Positions 37,827-45,578 of a stretch of 64,000 nt of DNA are shown one piece after another; the first letter of the stretch is position 1, and every line of letters starts with the position of its first letter. Both the position numbers and the translations under genes were made by a program. Under the pieces are notes generated by a model. The model saw only the letters and a program-made list of their open reading frames with translations, had not been told where the DNA came from and did not search any database. The stretch is from Reichenbachiella sp. (GTDB lineage Bacteria; Bacteroidota; Bacteroidia; Cytophagales; Cyclobacteriaceae): positions 2,466,001-2,530,000 of the forward strand of contig NZ_JAWPMM010000001.1 in the NCBI RefSeq assembly GCF_033344935.1, given 5' to 3'.

Positions 37827-37852
37827 TACTGGGTTACCTATGCGGTAACCCC
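37806..37852 (+). promoter_or_regulatory. Candidate arginine attenuator RNA fold
   Basis: Three mutually exclusive pairings are visible. AGGCCC (37806-37811) pairs with GGGTCT (37816-37821, one G-U) inside the end of the leader frame. GGGTTACC (37831-37838) pairs perfectly with GGTAACCC (37844-37851) around a 5-nt loop just after the leader stop. GGGGT (37815-37819) can instead pair with ACCCC (37848-37852), which would break both. There is no T tract after the stable hairpin, so if it terminates it does so in a non-canonical way, or it acts on translation or Rho access. Confidence 0.6.
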
Positions 37853-37905
37853 AATTCCAACATTATTTCAAAATATTTTATTTAAACCATTAAAGTTCAT
37901 TGGTT

Positions 37906-38532
37906 ATGAACGTGGATGTGCAATACGCAACCATAGAGCATATCAAGTATGCTCAGGAAATTTGTGATCTAATAGAGTCTGCTGCTAAAGCACGTGGAAC
38001 TGGTATCGCAAAAAGAGAACCTGAATATGTCCGTAAGAAGATTGAATCAGGTCAGGCGGTTATCGCAAGCTACGCCGGCGAGTTGGCAGGTTTTTGTTAT
38101 ATAGAAACTTGGCAAAACAAACAGTATGTAGCCAATTCTGGCTTAGTAGTAAGTGAAAAATTTCGAAACATTGGATTGGCCAAAAAAATCAAAAAGAAGA
38201 TTTTGGAGTTGTCGCAGGAGAAATTTCCTGGTACCAAATTGTTTGGAATCACGACTAGTTTGGCTGTTCTAAAAATCAACTATGAATTAGGTTATCGTCC
38301 GGTCACCTTCTCAGAACTGACCACAGATGACGCCTTTTGGAATGGCTGTAAGAGCTGTCCTAACCATGATATTTTGGAGCGAAACAATCGAGCCAATTGT
38401 CTGTGTACTGGTATGCTCTTCGATGAGAAATCTCAAGTAAAAGAAACTGAAAAACCGAAAGGTGTAATTGCCAAGCGATTCCAGCGCTTGACAAATTTTA
38501 AGAACAAACGAAAATTGAATAAGAAGAAATGA
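37906..38532 (+). CDS. GNAT-family N-acyltransferase, likely first step of arginine synthesis
   Basis: About 208 residues from ATG 37906 (an in-frame TTG lies 6 bp upstream). It is a GNAT fold: VIASYAGELAGFCYIETW, then VANSGLVVSEKFRNIGLAKKIKKKILE with the acyl-CoA-binding R/Q-x-x-G/A-type loop (FRNIGLAK), then LGYRPVTFSELT. A distinctive C-terminal cysteine set (WNGCKSCPNHD and RANCLC) and a basic tail follow. As the first gene of the arginine operon it probably makes N-acetyl- or N-succinylglutamate in place of ArgA/ArgJ. The argG ATG overlaps its stop. Confidence 0.85.
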   Translation: MNVDVQYATIEHIKYAQEICDLIESAAKARGTGIAKREPEYVRKKIESGQAVIASYAGELAGFCYIETWQNKQYVANSGLVVSEKFRNIGLAKKIKKKILELSQEKFPGTKLFGITTSLAVLKINYELGYRPVTFSELTTDDAFWNGCKSCPNHDILERNNRANCLCTGMLFDEKSQVKETEKPKGVIAKRFQRLTNFKNKRKLNKKK

Positions 38533-39713
38533 GTGGTAAGAAAGTAGTATTGGCATTTAGTGGCGGTTTGGATACAACCTATTGTGCATTCTATCTTAAA
38601 GATCAGGGACTGGATGTCCATACGGTAATAGTAAACACAGGTGGTTTTTCAGAAGAAGAACTAAAGGAAACCAAAAAGAGAGCGATGTCTTATGGAGTAG
38701 ACTCGCATAAGTGTCTGGAGGAAACTTCGAATTTCTACGAAAAGTGTTTGAAGTACTTGATTTATGGCAATGTATTGAAAAATAATACTTACCCATTATC
38801 TGTAAGTGCTGAAAGAGCATTCCAGGCATTAGCAATTGCTAAATACGCCAAGTCTGTCGGTGCAAAATATATTGCTCATGGTAGTACTGGCGCTGGAAAT
38901 GATCAGGTTAGATTTGATTTGATCTTTCAAATCATATGTCCAGATATTGAAATCATCACTCCAATACGAGATAACAAATTATCACGTCAAGAGGAGATTG
39001 ATTACCTAGCGACCAAAGGCGTGAATATCTCTTGGGAGAAAGCTAAATACTCGATCAACAAAGGCCTTTGGGGTACTTCTGTAGGAGGTGACGAGACTTT
39101 GACTTCTAATTTGGGCTTGCCAGAAAGTGCTTTCCCAAGTCAAGTAGAAAAAGATGGATCTGAAGTAGTTGAACTTCAATTTGAAAAAGGAGAGTTTGTT
39201 GGCTTGAATGGTCAGAAACTCGATTCGGTGGATGCTATTTTCAAATTGAATGATTTGGCCTCAAAATATGGAATCGGACGTGATGTACATGTAGGTGATA
39301 CCATCATTGGTATCAAAGGTCGAGTGGGATTTGAAGCGGCAGCGCCTGTGATTATTCTCAAATCACACCACACGTTAGAAAAACATGTGTTGACTAAATG
39401 GCAACAGCATTGGAAAGAACAATTAGCGAACTGGTACGGCATGTTGCTGCATGAAGGACAATTCTTAGACCCAGTGATGCGTGATATCGAAGTGTTTCTT
39501 GAAAACACACAGCAAAACGTGACTGGAACTGTGACGGTGAAATTGGCTCCTTATCGTTTTGAAGTGGTGGGAATTACTTCAGATAAAGACTTGATGAAAT
39601 CAGAGTTTGGTCAGTATGGAGAAATGAATAATGGCTGGTCTGGTGAAGATGTTAAAGGCTTTACCAAAATATTGGCTAACCAATCAAAAATTTATAATTC
39701 GATCAATTCATGA
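38529..39713 (+). CDS. argG: Argininosuccinate synthase
   Basis: A 394-residue enzyme that condenses citrulline with aspartate using ATP. The N-terminal PP-loop LAFSGGLDTTYCAFYL is clear, followed by YIAHGSTGAGNDQVRFD and the aspartate/citrulline-binding segment KGLWGTSVGGDE. It overlaps the GNAT gene by 4 bp and argC by 4 bp, so translation is coupled through this part of the operon. Confidence 0.97.
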   Translation: MSGKKVVLAFSGGLDTTYCAFYLKDQGLDVHTVIVNTGGFSEEELKETKKRAMSYGVDSHKCLEETSNFYEKCLKYLIYGNVLKNNTYPLSVSAERAFQALAIAKYAKSVGAKYIAHGSTGAGNDQVRFDLIFQIICPDIEIITPIRDNKLSRQEEIDYLATKGVNISWEKAKYSINKGLWGTSVGGDETLTSNLGLPESAFPSQVEKDGSEVVELQFEKGEFVGLNGQKLDSVDAIFKLNDLASKYGIGRDVHVGDTIIGIKGRVGFEAAAPVIILKSHHTLEKHVLTKWQQHWKEQLANWYGMLLHEGQFLDPVMRDIEVFLENTQQNVTGTVTVKLAPYRFEVVGITSDKDLMKSEFGQYGEMNNGWSGEDVKGFTKILANQSKIYNSINS

Positions 39714-40675
39714 TTAAGGTAGGAGTAGTAGGGGGAGCAGGGTATACTGCTGGAGAATTGTTGAGAATATTGGCCAATCATCCAAAGGTGGAAATCACTT
39801 GTGTACAAAGCTCAAGTAACGCTGGGAAACCAATTCATAGCGTGCATAAGGATTTGATAGGTGATGTGGAAGGTGACTTCTCTTCTGAATTTAATTTGAA
39901 TGTAGATGTCATATTCATCTGTTCAGGTCATGGAAAGACGCAAGAGTTTTTAGACAGTCATAAAGTGCCAGCGGATGTAAAAATCATTGACTTAAGTAAT
40001 GATTTCCGGTTGGAAGCAAAAGGCAATGATTTTGTTTACGGATTGCCGGAGTTGAACTTGAAAGCCATCAAATCGGCCAAGCATTTAGCAAATCCAGGTT
40101 GTTTTGCTACAGCGATTCAGTTGGGCATATTGCCACTAGCTGCACAGGGTGTGTTAACAGAGGATGTGCATGTGAATGCAGTTACCGGATCAACAGGCGC
40201 AGGCCAAAACCCAAGCCGTACCACACACTTTAGTTGGAGAAATAATAATGTCTCTATCTACAAAGCATTTAGTCATCAGCATTTAGGAGAGATCAATCAG
40301 TCAGTGAAGCAGCTGCAAAATGATTTCGCTCATGACATCAAGTTTTTACCTGTTCGAGGCAATTTCCCCAAAGGGATTTTTGCAAGCCTTTACACGACAG
40401 TAAAAGCAAGTGAGCAAGAAGTAGTGGGTTGGTACAAAGAGTTTTATAAGGAAGCAGCTTTTGTGCATGTGCTGGACGAAGCACCAGATATGAAGCAAGT
40501 GGTAAATACCAACAAGTGTTTGATTCATGTTGAAAAACATGGAGATACGGTATTGATCACCTCTGTGATCGATAATCTGATAAAAGGTGCATCTGGTCAG
40601 GCAGTTCAAAACATGAATCTCATGTTTGGACTGGACCAAAAAGAAGGCTTAAGATTAAAGAGCAGCGGCTTTTGA
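39710..40675 (+). CDS. argC: N-acyl-gamma-glutamyl-phosphate reductase
   Basis: A 321-residue NADPH-dependent reductase that acts on N-acylglutamyl phosphate. It has the Rossmann motif VGVVGGAGYTAGELLRIL, the catalytic Cys in HLANPGCFATAIQLG and the conserved VTGSTGAGQNPSRTTHFSWR loop, with a late histidine in FSHQHLGEINQ. The length is typical of short ArgC. It lies between argG (4-bp overlap) and proC (36-bp gap). Confidence 0.96.
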   Translation: MIKVGVVGGAGYTAGELLRILANHPKVEITCVQSSSNAGKPIHSVHKDLIGDVEGDFSSEFNLNVDVIFICSGHGKTQEFLDSHKVPADVKIIDLSNDFRLEAKGNDFVYGLPELNLKAIKSAKHLANPGCFATAIQLGILPLAAQGVLTEDVHVNAVTGSTGAGQNPSRTTHFSWRNNNVSIYKAFSHQHLGEINQSVKQLQNDFAHDIKFLPVRGNFPKGIFASLYTTVKASEQEVVGWYKEFYKEAAFVHVLDEAPDMKQVVNTNKCLIHVEKHGDTVLITSVIDNLIKGASGQAVQNMNLMFGLDQKEGLRLKSSGF

Positions 40676-40711
40676 TCTGATGTCTAACTACTAATTACTA
40701 AATTCTAAAAA

Positions 40712-41518
40712 ATGAAAATTGCATTGATAGGCGTGGGAAACTTGGGATTCTCCATTGCTCAGGGTATTGCAGAGCAGACAGGGTTTCATGTAGACCAATT
40801 GACGCTCACGAAGCGAAATGTAACAGGTCTCGCTGAGAAATTCGATAGCAACAAAGTGAAAGTCACTTCGAGCAATATTGAAGCGGTTCAGCAATCTGAT
40901 ATCATTATTTTGGCCATTCAGCCTGGTCAAATCAATAGTGTCCTCAATGAAATCAAGGGTGTTTTATTAGAAGGTAGACACGTATTGATTTCTACCGTTA
41001 CTGGACGTGCTATTGCAGATATCGAAGCAGTGATCAAAAAGGATATTGCTGTGATTCGAAGTATGCCGAATACCGCTATTTCTGTGGGACAGTCGATGAC
41101 TTGCCTCAGTGCTAATGAGCAGGGTAAGGAGCAAATGAAGATTGCACAACAAATCTTTGATGCCTTAGGCCAGTCATTGGTGATCGAAGAAAATATGATG
41201 CAGGCCGCAACGGTTATTTGTGCCAGTGGTATTGCCTTTTGGATGCGCTTGATACGTGCCACTACACAAGGTGCGATACAATTAGGGTTTGATGCGCCAG
41301 AGGCTAAAAACATGGCTACACAAGCGTGTATGGGAGCAGCTAGCTTGTTGCTCAACTCCAACAGTCATCCGGAAGAAGAAATTGATAAGGTAACTACTCC
41401 ACGTGGTTGCACCATTTCAGGGCTGAATGAAATGGAACATGAAGGTATGAGTTCTGCTTTGATCAAAGGCTTGATGAAATCTTACGACAAAATTTCAGAC
41501 ATCATTTCAGAGAAGTAA
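40712..41518 (+). CDS. proC: Pyrroline-5-carboxylate reductase inside the arginine operon
   Basis: A 268-residue protein with the NADPH-binding start IALIGVGNLGFSIAQGI and the ProC C-terminal signature KVTTPRGCTISGLNEMEHEGMSSALIKGL. It reduces pyrroline-5-carboxylate to proline. Its place between argC and argD (2-bp gap to argD) suggests coordinated arginine/proline supply, or use of ornithine-derived pyrroline-5-carboxylate. Family identity is clear; the reason for the location is inferred. Confidence 0.95.
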   Translation: MKIALIGVGNLGFSIAQGIAEQTGFHVDQLTLTKRNVTGLAEKFDSNKVKVTSSNIEAVQQSDIIILAIQPGQINSVLNEIKGVLLEGRHVLISTVTGRAIADIEAVIKKDIAVIRSMPNTAISVGQSMTCLSANEQGKEQMKIAQQIFDALGQSLVIEENMMQAATVICASGIAFWMRLIRATTQGAIQLGFDAPEAKNMATQACMGAASLLLNSNSHPEEEIDKVTTPRGCTISGLNEMEHEGMSSALIKGLMKSYDKISDIISEK

Positions 41519-41520
41519 AC

Positions 41521-42648
41521 ATGGAAAATTATAAAGTATACCCTGTTTTTGATATCCATGTGGTGAAGGCCGAAGGTGCCTATGTTTGGGATGATCATGG
41601 AACTAAATATTTGGATATGTATGGTGGGCATGCCGTAATATCAATTGGTCATTCGCACCCAAAGTATGTTTCAAATATCACTAAACAGGTGCAGCAAATT
41701 GGTTTCTACTCTAATTCAATCAAAATTCCCATTCAGGATGAATTAGCACTAGAGCTGGGAGAACTTTCAGGTTTGCCAGACTATAGTCTCTTTCTGTGTA
41801 ACTCAGGGGCAGAGGCTAATGAGAACGCATTGAAACTGGCTTCATTCGAAACAGGAAGAAAAAAAGTATTGGGATTCAAAAAAGGATTTCACGGTCGTAC
41901 GTCATTGGCTGTAGCGGTAACTGATAATGCCAAAATTCAGGCGCCGGTCAATCCAACAGATCATATTGATTTGTTTGAGTTGAATGACTTGGATTCAGTA
42001 AAAGAGGCATTGAAAACTAAAGAGTATGCGGCTGTCATCATAGAAGGTATTCAGGGTATAGGAGGTATTTACAAGCCTACGAATGAGTTTTTAATTGCCT
42101 TAGAGCAACTCTGTAAGAAGACGGGGACCATGTTGATTTTGGATGAAATTCAATCAGGCTATGGTCGCTCAGGAAAATTCTTCGCCTTCCAATATGCCGG
42201 TATTCAGCCTGATTTAGTGACCGTTGCTAAAGGCATGGGCAATGGCTTTCCTATTGGTGGAGTATTGATTGCCCCTCGATTTGAAGCTACTTATGGACAA
42301 CTAGGAACTACTTTCGGCGGCAACCACCTCGCATGTGCAGCTGCATTGGCTGTTTTAGATGTGATCAAAGAAGAGGGATTAATCCACAATGCTGCTGAGA
42401 TGGGTGAATACATCAAAGCGCAATTGGAAGGAATAGATGCCATCAAAGAGATCAGAGGAAAGGGGCTTCTTTTAGGATTGGAGTTTGAAGAGCCAGTTAA
42501 GGAAATACGAAGCCGATTACTGACCGAATATAAAATATTTACAGGCGCGGCTACTAGCCCAAATGTCTTACGATTATTACCCCCGATGGGAATTGGAAAA
42601 CAAGAAGCTGACACTTTTGTGAATGCTCTAAAAGAAATATTATCATGA
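41521..42648 (+). CDS. argD: N-acylornithine aminotransferase
   Basis: A 375-residue class III aminotransferase. It shows FLCNSGAEANENALKLA, GFKKGFHGRTSLAVAVT, LILDEIQSGYGRSG and the PLP lysine in TVAKGMGNGFPIGGV. It makes N-acylornithine from N-acylglutamate semialdehyde with glutamate as donor. It overlaps argF' by 4 bp. Given the argF' type, its substrate may be the succinylated rather than the acetylated form. Confidence 0.95.
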   Translation: MENYKVYPVFDIHVVKAEGAYVWDDHGTKYLDMYGGHAVISIGHSHPKYVSNITKQVQQIGFYSNSIKIPIQDELALELGELSGLPDYSLFLCNSGAEANENALKLASFETGRKKVLGFKKGFHGRTSLAVAVTDNAKIQAPVNPTDHIDLFELNDLDSVKEALKTKEYAAVIIEGIQGIGGIYKPTNEFLIALEQLCKKTGTMLILDEIQSGYGRSGKFFAFQYAGIQPDLVTVAKGMGNGFPIGGVLIAPRFEATYGQLGTTFGGNHLACAAALAVLDVIKEEGLIHNAAEMGEYIKAQLEGIDAIKEIRGKGLLLGLEFEEPVKEIRSRLLTEYKIFTGAATSPNVLRLLPPMGIGKQEADTFVNALKEILS

Positions 42649-43586
42649 ACTTTTGCTCAATAAACGATGTGGATGATCCCCAAGGGTGGGTGGATGAAGC
42701 ATTGGCACTTAAAAAAGAAATAGAGACCTACGGTCCTAAAGTATATACAGGCAAGTCTATCTGCTTGCTGTTTTTCAACCCTAGTTTGAGGACAAGATTG
42801 AGTATGCAAAAAGCAGCATTCAACTTGGGGATTCAATCCTTCATTTTCAACCTAAACCAAGAAGGTTGGCAGTTGGAATTCGAAGATGGCACCGTAATGA
42901 ATGGCTATACCAGTGAGCATATCAAAGAAGCGGCTGGCGTGTTGAGTAGTTATTTTGACGCCGTGGGCGTGCGTTCTTTTGCTTCCTTGAGCAATAAAGA
43001 AGATGATTATACAGAAAAGGTATTCAATCAGTTTGTGAAACACTGTACAGTGCCTGTGATCAATATGGAATCAGCTACTTTGCACCCATTGCAGTCGCTT
43101 GCAGATATGATTACGATCAAAGAGTTTGCACAAGTGAAAAAGCCTAAAGTAGTGCTCTCTTGGGCGCCTCATCCGAAAGCTTTGCCTCAGGCTGTAGCCA
43201 ATTCATTTTCACAATGGGCTGGTCAAATGGATTATGATTTTGTGGTGACCCATCCGGAAGGGTATGAATTGGCTCCTGAGTTTATGCAAGGTGCCACTTT
43301 AGAATATGATCAGAAGAAAGCTTTTGAAGGGGCAGACTTTATTTATGCTAAGAATTGGTCTTCGTATGAGGAGTATGGTCAGATTTTGTCGCAAGACAAA
43401 AAGTGGATGATCGATAAAGTGAAAATGAACTTGACGAATAATGCGAAATTCATGCATTGTCTGCCTGTGCGAAGAAATGTGATTGTGTCGGATGAAGTGA
43501 TAGACAGTGAAAATTCTATCGTGATGCAGCAAGCGGCACATCGTGTGACATCCGCGAATTTGGTACTTAGAAAACTAATAGGGTAA
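42645..43586 (+). CDS. argF': N-acyl-L-ornithine carbamoyltransferase (ArgF', probably N-succinylornithine type)
   Basis: A 313-residue transcarbamylase of the acylornithine branch. The carbamoyl-phosphate motif is FFNPSLRTRLS (residues 44-54) rather than the STRTR of ordinary ornithine carbamoyltransferase. HCLPVRRNVIVSDEVID is the C-terminal signature, and HPLQSLADM is the HPxQ motif. At the position that I align with Glu92 of the Xanthomonas acetylornithine enzyme (in GTVMDGDTEEH) this protein has Ser90 (GTVMNGYTSEH). From memory of published mutants, a small residue there favours N-succinylornithine. It overlaps argD by 4 bp and argB by 1 bp. Confidence 0.92.
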   Translation: MNFCSINDVDDPQGWVDEALALKKEIETYGPKVYTGKSICLLFFNPSLRTRLSMQKAAFNLGIQSFIFNLNQEGWQLEFEDGTVMNGYTSEHIKEAAGVLSSYFDAVGVRSFASLSNKEDDYTEKVFNQFVKHCTVPVINMESATLHPLQSLADMITIKEFAQVKKPKVVLSWAPHPKALPQAVANSFSQWAGQMDYDFVVTHPEGYELAPEFMQGATLEYDQKKAFEGADFIYAKNWSSYEEYGQILSQDKKWMIDKVKMNLTNNAKFMHCLPVRRNVIVSDEVIDSENSIVMQQAAHRVTSANLVLRKLIG

Positions 43587-44368
43587 TGGAGAAACTGACG
43601 GTAGTAAAGATTGGTGGAAAGGTCATCAACGAAGAAGCAGCTCTGGATGGTTTCTTGAAGAAATTTACCAAAATAGAGGGGAAGAAAATCCTGGTACATG
43701 GCGGTGGAAATATCGCTTCTGAATGGCAACGAAAAATGGGCATCGAACCTAAGATGATCGAAGGTCGTCGGATCACTGACAAAGACGCGATTGAGGTGGT
43801 GACCATGATCTTCTCAGGGTTAAACAAAAAGATTGTAGCGAAACTGCAAGGGCTTGATACTCAAGCCTTGGGATTGTCTGGCGCAGACCTAAACTTGATA
43901 AAATCGCATAAGCGAATGAATCTTGTAATTGATTATGGTTATGTTGGTGATATTGAGAAAGTTAATGGCGATATGTTAAATTTATTAATCAATCTAAATG
44001 TCACGCCTGTGGTGTGTGCATTGACTCATGATAACAAAGGGCAATTGCTCAATACCAATGCAGATACGATCGCTGCAGCCTTGGCTACCGGGATGTCAGA
44101 AACCCATGAAGTGGATTTGGTTTACTGCTTCGAACAACCAGGTGTGTTGAGTGATTTTGAAAGCAAAACCGTCATTCCGAAGATCGGAAAAAAGGACTAT
44201 GATGGGTTGAAAAAGAATGGTACCATCAGTGATGGTATGATACCTAAAATCGATAATGCATTTGATGCGATTGATGCTGGTGTGGAGCAGGTGAAAATCT
44301 GTCATTTCGATGCAATCGACACCGTACAATCTGACGAGTATTCAGGTACTTTGATATGTCAAAAATAA
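43586..44368 (+). CDS. argB: N-acylglutamate kinase
   Basis: A 260-residue amino-acid kinase. It has VVKIGGKVINEE at the N-terminus, ILVHGGGNIASEW, the substrate loop EGRRITDKDAIEVV and NTNADTIAAALATGM. It phosphorylates N-acylglutamate in the second step of arginine synthesis and is the usual feedback target in organisms with a cyclic pathway. No N-terminal arginine-binding helix is apparent. The ATG overlaps the argF' stop by 1 bp and the end overlaps argE by 13 bp. Confidence 0.94.
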   Translation: MEKLTVVKIGGKVINEEAALDGFLKKFTKIEGKKILVHGGGNIASEWQRKMGIEPKMIEGRRITDKDAIEVVTMIFSGLNKKIVAKLQGLDTQALGLSGADLNLIKSHKRMNLVIDYGYVGDIEKVNGDMLNLLINLNVTPVVCALTHDNKGQLLNTNADTIAAALATGMSETHEVDLVYCFEQPGVLSDFESKTVIPKIGKKDYDGLKKNGTISDGMIPKIDNAFDAIDAGVEQVKICHFDAIDTVQSDEYSGTLICQK

Positions 44369-45435
44369 GCGACACATACGACCCAGAAACTCAAGATGCT
44401 GTAGAGCTTCTTTCAGGAATGATCGAAATTCAATCGTTCAGTAGAGAGGAAGAAGAAGTGGCTGATTTTGTAGAATCCTATTTTAAAGAAAAACAATTGT
44501 CGCCGCAGCGGTCAGGAAACAATCTATGGTTGAAGTCCAAGTATTGGGATGATGCTAAACCAACGATTTTACTCAATTCTCACATCGACACAGTAAAGCC
44601 AGCTGCTTCTTATACGCTGGATCCATTCCAAGCGCAGGTCATAGATGGAAAGCTTTATGGATTAGGAAGTAATGACGCTGGTGGTCCGTTGGTTTGTTTG
44701 ATGCAGGCCTTTTTGCATTATCAAGATCAGGAACAGTTGCCGTACAACCTAATAATAGCAGCCACAGCCGAAGAAGAAATATCTGGAGCCAATGGTGTAG
44801 CCTCGATTTTACCTGAATTGGGAAGAGTAGACTTGGCTATAGTTGGCGAGCCTACACTTATGGATATGGCTGTAGCAGAAAAGGGATTGGTAGTTTTGGA
44901 TTGTGAAGCCAGAGGTGTAAGTGGACATGCCGCAAGAGACGAGGGAGAGAATGCCATCTACAAAGCTTTGATTGAAATAGAAAAGTTGAAGAATTTTCAA
45001 TTTGAAAAGGAGTCCGCCTATTTGGGACCAATAAAGAAAACAGTGACATTGATTGAGGCGGGCGCTCAGCACAATGTCGTGCCTGATAGCTGTAAGTTTG
45101 TAGTAGATGTACGCACGACGGATGCCTACACTAATGCAGAGACGGTAAAAATCATCGACGAACTAATGGATGTGGATGTGAAACCACGTTCGATTCGTTT
45201 AAACTCATCAGGTCTTTCGCAAGATCACCCTATCGTGAAGCGTGGGGAGTCTTTAGGGATGAAGAAATATGGTTCGCCGACTTTGTCGGATCAAGCACTG
45301 ATGCCGTTTGATACGATCAAGATTGGGCCTGGCGACTCTGCTCGTTCGCATACAGCAGATGAGTATATTGGGATTGACGAGATAGAGAATGGCATTAAAG
45401 GATATATAGCATTGTTGAAGGATTTGAAATTGTAA
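44356..45435 (+). CDS. argE: M20 deacylase (N-acylcitrulline/N-acylornithine deacylase)
   Basis: A 359-residue M20-family metallohydrolase. NSHIDTVKPA carries the first zinc His and catalytic Asp, GLGSNDAGGPLVCLM the bridging Asp, and AATAEEEISGANG the general-base Glu pair. DVRTTDAYTNAETV belongs to the dimerisation region and RSHTADEYIG holds the C-terminal His. In an ArgF'-type pathway its substrate should be N-acylcitrulline. It overlaps argB by 13 bp. A palindromic repeat lies between it and argH. Confidence 0.92.
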   Translation: MSKISDTYDPETQDAVELLSGMIEIQSFSREEEEVADFVESYFKEKQLSPQRSGNNLWLKSKYWDDAKPTILLNSHIDTVKPAASYTLDPFQAQVIDGKLYGLGSNDAGGPLVCLMQAFLHYQDQEQLPYNLIIAATAEEEISGANGVASILPELGRVDLAIVGEPTLMDMAVAEKGLVVLDCEARGVSGHAARDEGENAIYKALIEIEKLKNFQFEKESAYLGPIKKTVTLIEAGAQHNVVPDSCKFVVDVRTTDAYTNAETVKIIDELMDVDVKPRSIRLNSSGLSQDHPIVKRGESLGMKKYGSPTLSDQALMPFDTIKIGPGDSARSHTADEYIGIDEIENGIKGYIALLKDLKL

Positions 45436-45450
45436 CTGTCTCTCATATTA

Positions 45451-45545
45451 CGTCATTGCGAATCCCGTAAGAACGGGGTGAAGCAATCTTGAAATTTCGA
45501 TTCGAAATCAAACTTTAAGATCACTTCGCTTTGCTCGTGATGACG
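45451..45545. repeat. REP-like long palindrome between argE and argH
   Basis: The left arm starts CGTCATTGCGA at 45451 and reaches AAGCAATCTT by 45490; the right arm AAGATCACTTCGC...ATGACG runs 45517-45545. The arms are imperfect inverted copies. The left arm has an internal CCCGT/ACGGG hairpin and the centre holds a 15-nt palindrome around TTTCGATTCGAAA. It resembles the widespread Bacteroidota repeats that begin CGTCATTGCGA. It could form an RNA stem-loop in the operon transcript. Confidence 0.75.
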
Positions 45546-45578
45546 GACATAAATAAAGGAGAACTTGAATAAAAAAAC

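Noticed and set aside
37831-37851. Classical intrinsic terminator before the arginine operon
   Set aside because: The stem is strong but is followed by AATTCCAAC rather than a T run, so it is reported as part of a candidate attenuator instead.
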